DNA from: Halopseudomonas yangmingensis
GTDB lineage: Bacteria > Pseudomonadota > Gammaproteobacteria > Pseudomonadales > Pseudomonadaceae
Direction: 5' to 3'
Assembly (NCBI RefSeq): GCF_900114825.1
Contig: NZ_FOUI01000012.1
Coordinates: forward strand, 46,187 to 104,244
Length of the DNA stretch: 58,058 bases
The notes beneath the pieces are model-generated. The model saw only the letters and a program-made list of their open reading frames with translations, was not told where the DNA came from and ran no database searches. This document shows, one piece after another, positions 52,909 through 58,058 of the stretch (positions within the stretch are counted from its first letter, which is position 1; each line of letters begins with the position of its first letter). A program made the translations under genes and the position numbers.

Positions 52909-53525
52909 GTTGGGGTTGGCTTTTTGGGTTGGCTTTTTGGGACCGCCGACTTTAGTCGGCAAAGCAGCCCACAGGGCTGCCGGGGTTGACCTTTTGGGAC
53001 CGCCGACTTTAGTCGGCAAAGCAGCCCACAGGGCTGCCGGGGTTGACCTTTTGGGACCGCCGACTTTAGTCGGCAAAGCAGCCCACAGGGCTGCCGGGGT
53101 TGACCTTCAGGCCCGCCGAATAAACCCGGCAACCCGGCGCACGGCTTCGCCGTGCTGGCCGAATGAATTCGGCGGTCCCAGTGACCGTGCAGGCTGGCGA
53201 GCTGGTGCAGGGTTGCGGTTGGTTGGTGCAAGGTTGTGGGTTGGCTTTTTGGGTTGGCTTTTTGGGTTGGCTTTTTGGGTTGGCTTTTTGGGTTGGCTTT
53301 TTGGGACCGCCGACTTTAGTCGGCAGAGCAGCCCACAGGGCTGCCGGGGTTGACCTTACAGGCCCGCCGAATAAACCCGGCAACCCGGCGCACGGCTTCG
53401 CCGTGCTGGCCGAATGAATTCGGCGGTCCCAGAACCCAAACCCGGCAGCCCTGTGGGCTGCTCTGCCGAATGAATTCGGCGGCCCCAGTGACCGTGCAGG
53501 CTGGCAGGCTTGAGTTCGGCGGCCC
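52909..53525. repeat. Large modular repeat array between glnE and aceE
   Basis: The gap between glnE and aceE is almost all repeat. Two 13-bp GGTTGGCTTTTTG units lie near 52912-52937. Three head-to-tail 57-bp units (52935-52991, 52992-53048, 53049-53105) contain GCCGACTTTAGTCGGC and CAGCCCACAGGGCTG. A 74-bp unit at 53108-53181 recurs at 53359-53432 with the CACGGCTTCGCCGTG and GCCGAATGAATTCGGC hairpins. Five perfect 13-bp units lie at 53239-53303, then a further 57-bp-type unit and an inverted unit near 53440-53488. No gene is supported inside it. Confidence 0.9.
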
Positions 53526-53532
53526 CAGAATC

Positions 53533-53549
53533 GTGTAGTTAAACTACAC
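53533..53549. promoter_or_regulatory. Perfect palindrome upstream of aceE (operator candidate 1)
   Basis: GTGTAGTTAAACTACAC is a perfect 17-bp palindrome. Its core TGTAGTTAAACTACA differs from the copy at 53596-53610 by one base. The centre-to-centre distance is 62 bp, about six helical turns. The shape resembles RpiR-family (HexR-like) operators recalled as TGTAAT-centre-ATTACA. The regulator is not identified. Confidence 0.65.
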
Positions 53550-53568
53550 AAAATATACATAAACACGC

Positions 53569-53596
53569 TTGACCAAGCAGTCACAGAGGCAATAAT
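53569..53596 (+). promoter_or_regulatory. Candidate sigma-70 promoter of aceEF
   Basis: TTGACC (53569-53574) and AATAAT (53591-53596) are separated by 16 bp, 90 bp before the aceE start. The -10 touches the second palindrome at 53596-53610. A bound repressor there would block open-complex formation. Confidence 0.55.
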
Positions 53597-53610
53597 GTAG
53601 TCAAACTACA
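53596..53610. promoter_or_regulatory. Palindrome overlapping the aceE promoter (operator candidate 2)
   Basis: TGTAGTCAAACTACA has six-base arms around a three-base centre and repeats the core of the palindrome at 53533-53549. It covers the expected transcription start of the candidate aceE promoter. Confidence 0.65.
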
Positions 53611-53685
53611 AGATAGTATTCAATCACTGCCTGCCACTATGCGGGCAGTTACCAAGAACCAGGACCCACAAGGTCGGGAGTTGCC

Positions 53686-56340
53686 ATGACGCACGATGAT
53701 GTCGATCCGCTGGAAACCCGTGAATGGCTGGAAGCGCTGGAGTCGCTGATCGAGCAGGAGGGCCCGCGGCGGGCGCGCTATCTGCTGACGCGCCTGGGTG
53801 ACCGCGCCAGCGCCCTTGGCACCCGCCTGCCCTATTCGATCAACACGCCCTACCGCAACAGCATCCCGGTGACCCACGAGGTACGCATGCCGGGCGATCT
53901 GTTCATGGAGCGGCGTATCCGTTCGATGGTGCGCTGGAACGCGCTGGCAATGGTAATGCGCGCCAACCTGCGCGATCCGGATGCCGGCGGACACATTTCC
54001 ACCTTTGCCTCCAGCGCCACACTCTACGACATCGGCTTCAACTACTTCTTCAAGGCCGGCAACGACCAGCAGGAAGGCGATCTGGTGTTCTTCCAGGGCC
54101 ATGCCTCCCCCGGCGTGTATGCTCGCGCCTATATAGAGGGGCGCATCAGCGAGGACCAGCTGGACAAGTTCCGCGAGGAAGTCGATGGCCAGGGCCTGTC
54201 CTCCTACCCGCACCCGTGGCTGATGCCGGACTTCTGGCAGTTCCCCACGGTGTCCATGGGCCTTGGGCCTATCCAGGCGATCTATCAGGCACGTTTTATG
54301 AAGTACCTGGAGCATCGCGGAATGATCGAACCTGGCCAGCGCAAGGTCTGGTGCTTTGTCGGCGATGGCGAGACCGACGAGCCGGAATCTCTCGGGGCCA
54401 TCTCCCTGGCCGGACGCGAAAAACTCGACAACTTGATCTTCGTGGTCAACTGCAACTTGCAACGGCTGGATGGCCCGGTGCGCGGCAATGGCAAGATCAT
54501 CCAGGAGCTCGAAGGGGTGTTTCGCGGCGCCGACTGGAACGTGATCAAGGTCATCTGGGGCCGCCAGTGGGACCCGCTGTTTGCCCAAGACAATGAAGGT
54601 CTGCTGCAGCAGCGCATGGAACAGGCGGTGGACGGCGACTACCAGAACTACAAGGCGCGTGACGGTGCCTATGTGCGCAGCCATTTCTTCGGCACTGATC
54701 CGAAGCTGCTGGCAATGGTTGAGGATCTGTCCGACGAGCAGCTGTGGAAGCTCAACCGTGGCGGCCATGACCCGTACAAGGTATATGCCGCCTACCACAG
54801 CGCCACTACCCATCAGGGCCAGCCCAGCGTGATTCTGGCCAAGACGGTCAAGGGCTATGGCACCGGCGCCGCCGGCGAGGCGCAGAACACCGCGCACAAC
54901 ACCAAGAAGATCGATCTGGACAGCCTGCGCAAGTTCCGCGACCGCTTCGACATACCGGTCAGGGACGAGGATCTGGAAAAACTGCCATTCTACAAACCCG
55001 AACCCGGCAGCCAGGAATACAAATACCTGCACGAACGCCGCCAGGCGCTTGGCGGTTATCTGCCGCAGCGCCGGCGCGAGAGCCATCCGGTCAAGGTGCC
55101 GCCGCTGGACAGCCTGAAAAGCATCCTCGATGGCACCGGCGAGCGTGAGATTTCCACCACCATGGCTTTTGTGCGCATCCTTTCGCAACTGGTCAAGGAC
55201 AAGCAGCTGGGGCCGCGTATTGTGCCGATCGTGCCGGACGAGGCACGCACCTTCGGCATGGAGGGCATGTTCCGCCAGCTCGGCATCTATTCCTCGGTGG
55301 GGCAGTTGTACGAGCCGGTCGACAAGGACCAGGTGATGTTTTACCACGAGGACAAGAAGGGGCAGATCCTTGAGGAAGGCATCAACGAGGCCGGTGCCAT
55401 GTCCAGCTGGATTGCCGCCGGCACGGCCTACAGCACGCACAACCAGCCGATGCTGCCGTTCTATATCTTCTATTCGATGTTCGGCTTTCAGCGCATCGGC
55501 GATCTGGCCTGGGCCGCCGGTGACAGCCGCGCCAAGGGCTTTTTGCTCGGCGGCACCGCCGGGCGCACCACCCTCAATGGCGAGGGGTTGCAGCACGAAG
55601 ACGGTCACAGCCACATCCTCGCCAGCACCATTCCCAACTGCCGCAGCTATGATCCGACCTACGCCTACGAATTGGCGGTGATTATCCGCGAGGGTGCGCG
55701 GCGGATGATGGAGGAGCAGGAAAACGTCTTCTACTACATCACCATAATGAACGAGGCCTATGCCCAGCCGGCGCTGCCCGAGGGCGTCGAGGACGGCATC
55801 ATGCGCGGCATGTACCTGCTCGATCCAGCCGCCAAGCCGGGCAAGCTGCATGTGCAGCTGATGGGCAGCGGCACTATTTTGCGCGAGGTGCGCGAGGCGG
55901 CAAAAATCCTCGCCGCCGACTTCAACGTCAGTGCCGATGTGTGGGGCGTCACCAGCTTCAACGAGTTGCGCCGTGACGGCCTGGAGGTGGAACGCTGGAA
56001 CCGCCTGCATCCGACCCGCAAGCCTCGCCAGAGCCATGTCGAACAGAGTCTGGCAAAACGCAAGGGGCCGGTGATTGCCGCCACCGACTACATGAAGCTG
56101 TATGCCGACCAGATTCGCCAGTGGGTGCCGGGCTGCTACAAGGTACTGGGCACCGACGGCTTTGGTCGCAGCGACAGCCGGCGCAAGTTGCGGCATTTCT
56201 TTGAAGTGGACCGTTACTGGGTGGTCTGCAGTGCCCTGTCGGCACTGGTCGAGAGTGGCGAGATCAAGCCCAAGGTGCTGGCCGATGCGCTGAAGTCCTT
56301 CGGCATCGACCCGGAAAAACCCAACCCGCTGGATTGCTGA
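53686..56340 (+). CDS. aceE: Pyruvate dehydrogenase E1 component, homodimeric
   Basis: An 884-residue thiamine-diphosphate enzyme that decarboxylates pyruvate and reductively acetylates the lipoyl group of AceF. It has the N-terminal E1p assembly region (DPLETREWLEALESLIEQEG), AYIEGRISEDQLDKFREE, the ThDP motif GDGETDEPESLGAISLAGRE to NCN (about residues 228-262), GYGTGAAGEAQNTAHNTKKI, and the transketolase-like C-terminal part with FFVPAYG-type region near DEARTFGMEGMFRQLG. GGAG precedes ATG 53686. 11 nt before aceF. Its promoter region holds two palindromes that may mediate carbon-source control. Confidence 0.97.
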   Translation: MTHDDVDPLETREWLEALESLIEQEGPRRARYLLTRLGDRASALGTRLPYSINTPYRNSIPVTHEVRMPGDLFMERRIRSMVRWNALAMVMRANLRDPDAGGHISTFASSATLYDIGFNYFFKAGNDQQEGDLVFFQGHASPGVYARAYIEGRISEDQLDKFREEVDGQGLSSYPHPWLMPDFWQFPTVSMGLGPIQAIYQARFMKYLEHRGMIEPGQRKVWCFVGDGETDEPESLGAISLAGREKLDNLIFVVNCNLQRLDGPVRGNGKIIQELEGVFRGADWNVIKVIWGRQWDPLFAQDNEGLLQQRMEQAVDGDYQNYKARDGAYVRSHFFGTDPKLLAMVEDLSDEQLWKLNRGGHDPYKVYAAYHSATTHQGQPSVILAKTVKGYGTGAAGEAQNTAHNTKKIDLDSLRKFRDRFDIPVRDEDLEKLPFYKPEPGSQEYKYLHERRQALGGYLPQRRRESHPVKVPPLDSLKSILDGTGEREISTTMAFVRILSQLVKDKQLGPRIVPIVPDEARTFGMEGMFRQLGIYSSVGQLYEPVDKDQVMFYHEDKKGQILEEGINEAGAMSSWIAAGTAYSTHNQPMLPFYIFYSMFGFQRIGDLAWAAGDSRAKGFLLGGTAGRTTLNGEGLQHEDGHSHILASTIPNCRSYDPTYAYELAVIIREGARRMMEEQENVFYYITIMNEAYAQPALPEGVEDGIMRGMYLLDPAAKPGKLHVQLMGSGTILREVREAAKILAADFNVSADVWGVTSFNELRRDGLEVERWNRLHPTRKPRQSHVEQSLAKRKGPVIAATDYMKLYADQIRQWVPGCYKVLGTDGFGRSDSRRKLRHFFEVDRYWVVCSALSALVESGEIKPKVLADALKSFGIDPEKPNPLDC

Positions 56341-56351
56341 GGAGCCGCATG

Positions 56352-57641
56352 ATGAGTGAAGTGATCAGGCTGCCCGATGTTGGCGGCGACGGTGAAGTGA
56401 TAGAAATCATGGTTGCGGTTGGCGACCGGGTCGAAGCCGAACAGTCGATACTGGTGCTGGAGTCGGACAAGGCCAGCATGGAAGTGCCCTGCCCGCGGGC
56501 CGGCACCATCAAGGCCTTGAAGTTCAAGCTGGGTGACCGTCTGAAGGAAGGCGACGAGTTGCTGGAGCTGGACGTTGACGCGGGCGAGGACAGTACTGCG
56601 GCAGCAGCTGATTCAGAGCCGGCACCGGCTGCTGCGTCTGAGCCGGCGGAAAAGCCGGCCAGTGCGCCTGAGCCGGCACCGACTCAAGTACAGACCGAGA
56701 AGCCTGCGCCTACGGCGCTACCAACCTCGGCGCCGGCCGAGTCCGCCCGGGTGCATGCCGGCCCGGCGGTGCGCCGGCTGGCCCGCGAGCTGGGCGTGGA
56801 TCTGGGCCGGGTCGAGCCGAGCGGACCGCACCAGCGCATTCTCAAGGAGGACGTGCAGGGCTTTGTGCGCAGCGCCCTGCAATCGCCGGGTGCCGGGGGT
56901 GGTGCCGGCATTGAGCCGATCCCGAGCATCGACTTCAGTCGCTTTGGCGAGACCGAAATACGCGAGATGACCCGCCTGCAACAACTGGGCGCGGCCAACC
57001 TGCACCGCAGCTGGCTGAATGTGCCGCATGTGACCCAGTTCGATCAGGCCGATATCACTGAACTGGAGGCCTTTCGTCTGGCCGAGAAAACCGCCGCCGA
57101 TCAGGCCGGGGTCAAGCTTACCCTGCTGCCGTTCCTGATCAGTGCCTGCGCCCGGCTGCTGGAAGAAATGCCGGAGTTCAACGTATCACTGCTGGGTGAC
57201 GGCAAGCGCCTGGTACAGAAAAAATATGTGCATATCGGCTTTGCCGTGGATACCCCGGATGGCCTGCTGGTGCCGGTGATCCGTGATGCCGGGCACAAGG
57301 GGCTGCTGCAGCTGGCTGCCGAGGCGGCAGAGCTGGCGGAGAAGGCGCGCAACAAGAAGCTCGGCAGTGATGCCATGCAGGGCGCCTGCTTTACCATCAC
57401 CAGCCTTGGGCATATTGGCGGCAGCGGCTTTACCCCGATCGTCAATGCGCCGGAGGTGGCGATTCTCGGGGTGTCACGCGCCAGCCATCAGCCGGTCTGG
57501 GATGGCGCTGCCTTTCAGCCACGACTGATGTTGCCGCTGTCACTGTCCTACGATCACCGAGCGATCAACGGCGCGGCAGCGGCACGCTTCACCCGCCGAC
57601 TGGGCGAGTTGCTGGGGGATGTACGGCGGATGCTGTTGTAG
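56352..57641 (+). CDS. aceF: Dihydrolipoyl acetyltransferase E2, single-lipoyl form
   Basis: A 429-residue E2 of the pyruvate dehydrogenase complex. One lipoyl domain (about 1-75) has the lipoylation site LESDKASMEVP. A long Ala-Pro-Glu-rich linker follows (about 78-135), then the E1/E3-binding domain with VHAGPAVRRLARELGVDLG (about 137-170) and the catalytic core. The core ends in YDHRAINGAAAARFTRRLG with the active-site His. The Asn at the HxxxD position is, as I recall, normal in Azotobacter and Pseudomonas E2. Many relatives have two or three lipoyl domains, and this one clearly has one. ATG 56352 is preferred over 56349 for spacing to GGAG. Confidence 0.95.
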   Translation: MSEVIRLPDVGGDGEVIEIMVAVGDRVEAEQSILVLESDKASMEVPCPRAGTIKALKFKLGDRLKEGDELLELDVDAGEDSTAAAADSEPAPAAASEPAEKPASAPEPAPTQVQTEKPAPTALPTSAPAESARVHAGPAVRRLARELGVDLGRVEPSGPHQRILKEDVQGFVRSALQSPGAGGGAGIEPIPSIDFSRFGETEIREMTRLQQLGAANLHRSWLNVPHVTQFDQADITELEAFRLAEKTAADQAGVKLTLLPFLISACARLLEEMPEFNVSLLGDGKRLVQKKYVHIGFAVDTPDGLLVPVIRDAGHKGLLQLAAEAAELAEKARNKKLGSDAMQGACFTITSLGHIGGSGFTPIVNAPEVAILGVSRASHQPVWDGAAFQPRLMLPLSLSYDHRAINGAAAARFTRRLGELLGDVRRMLL

Positions 57642-57659
57642 CCGGCACGGCAAATGGGG

Positions 57660-58058
57660 GTCCCAAAACCCAATCACGTCGGCGGTCCCAAAAAGCGGGC
57701 TGTGCTGAACGCCGGTCTGGCTGACGGTGCGTTCCTCTGGGACCGCCGACTTCAGTCGGCCAGCACAGCGAAGCTGTGCGCTGGGGTGGGGGTGGGGGTG
57801 GAAACCCGGCAGCCTTGCAGGCTGCTTTGCCGAATGAATTCGGCGGGCCCAGAACCCAACCCCGGCAGCCTTGCAGGCTGCTCTGCCGAATGAATTCGGC
57901 GGTCCCAGAACCCAACCCCGGCAGCCTTGCAGGCTGCTTTGCCGAATGAATTCGGCGGTCCCAAAAAGCGGGCTGTGCTGAACGCCGGTCTGGCTGAGTG
58001 TGCGTTCCTCTGGGACCGCCGACTTCAGTCGGCCAGCACGGCGAAGCTGTGCGCTGGG
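57660..58058. repeat. Modular repeat array after aceF, running off the window
   Basis: A 105-bp sequence at 57681-57785 recurs at 57954-58058, the last base of the window. It includes GCCGACTTCAGTCGGC, a CAGCACAGCGAAGCTGTG-type hairpin and the non-hairpin spacer AAAGCGGGCTGTGCTGAACG. Between the copies lie three 56-bp tandem units (starting 57805, 57861 and 57917) with CAGCCTTGCAGGCTG and GCCGAATGAATTCGGC. The array continues beyond the window. No gene is seen after aceF. Confidence 0.9.

Noticed and set aside
52935-53105. Possible CRISPR array (regular 57-bp units).
   Set aside because: Units abut without variable spacers, each contains two hairpins, copies occur in both orientations elsewhere, and no cas gene is present.
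52817-53353. Open frames running through the glnE-aceE repeats, encoding repetitive Gly/Trp/Pro proteins.
   Set aside because: They only translate tandem DNA repeats, differ in frame between copies and lack ribosome-binding sites.
53620-56196. An 858-codon minus-strand frame opposite aceE.
   Set aside because: AceE is unambiguous with its ThDP motif. The antisense frame has no domain and no start signals.
57540-57600. Asn instead of Asp in the AceF catalytic motif HRAINGA, considered as a defect.
   Set aside because: As recalled, Azotobacter and Pseudomonas E2 enzymes naturally have Asn at this position, with His catalytic.
42-58058. tRNA, rRNA and IS elements.
   Set aside because: No cloverleaf with a T-loop (GGTTCGAATC-like) consensus, no rRNA stretch, and no transposase or terminal inverted repeats with target duplication were recognised by reading. 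A covariance-model scan was not possible.

Overview
The window looks like a chromosomal segment of a GC-rich gammaproteobacterium of the Pseudomonadaceae. The best evidence is gene order. hldE and msbA, an LPS-kinase-like gene, waaL and a NodU-type carbamoyltransferase lie on the left. A run of LPS kinases, waaG, waaC, waaF, ilvE, glnE, aceE and aceF lies on the right. As I recall it, this is the order of the Pseudomonas aeruginosa LPS-core locus (about PA4996 to PA5016). The differences are that a nucleotide-sugar operon sits between msbA and waaL, and a whole O-antigen locus sits between the carbamoyltransferase and the kinases. Genus and species cannot be fixed from sequence reading alone.

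Layout. (1) 185-3427: hldE and msbA on the minus strand. (2) 3510-5679: cysQ, a DUF4870 membrane protein flanked by a 147-bp direct repeat, and a VanZ-like gene. (3) 5676-10931: minus-strand operon manB/algC-like, galU, a degenerate ugd paralogue, pgi and vanZ-like, which supplies hexose phosphates and UDP-glucose. (4) 11016-12428: MBL/beta-CASP hydrolase, first copy. (5) 12767-18379: LPS-kinase-like gene, waaL, GT4, GT2 and carbamoyltransferase. (6) 18459-36628, read right to left: glmS, wzx, the complete pseudaminic acid pathway pseB-C-F-G-H-I, wzy, a KpsC/S-like transferase, GT2, uxs, ugd, a WbpV-like reductase, a small initiating sugar transferase and wbpM. (7) 36754-37697: zeta-toxin/antitoxin-like pair. 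(8) 37698-41253: an ops/JUMPstart element, an RfaH KOW-only remnant, the second MBL/beta-CASP hydrolase, and wzz behind a second ops/JUMPstart element. (9) 41827-49763: LPS core kinases, waaG-waaC-waaF and ilvE. (10) 49836-57641: glnE, and divergently aceE-aceF.

How the genes work together. UDP-glucose made through ManB and GalU is oxidised by the intact Ugd and decarboxylated by Uxs to UDP-xylose. UDP-GlcNAc, supported by GlmS, feeds both WbpM plus the WbpV-like reductase (UDP-QuiNAc or UDP-FucNAc) and PseB-C-H-G-I-F (CMP-pseudaminic acid). One initiating transferase and two further transferases fit a three-sugar repeat unit. Wzx flips it, Wzy polymerises it, Wzz sets its length, WaaL ligates it to the core built by WaaC/F/G and the kinases, and MsbA exports the lipid A-core.

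The intergenic spaces carry a conspicuous family of modular palindromic repeats built from interchangeable hairpin cassettes. No tRNA, rRNA, IS element or CRISPR array was recognised.
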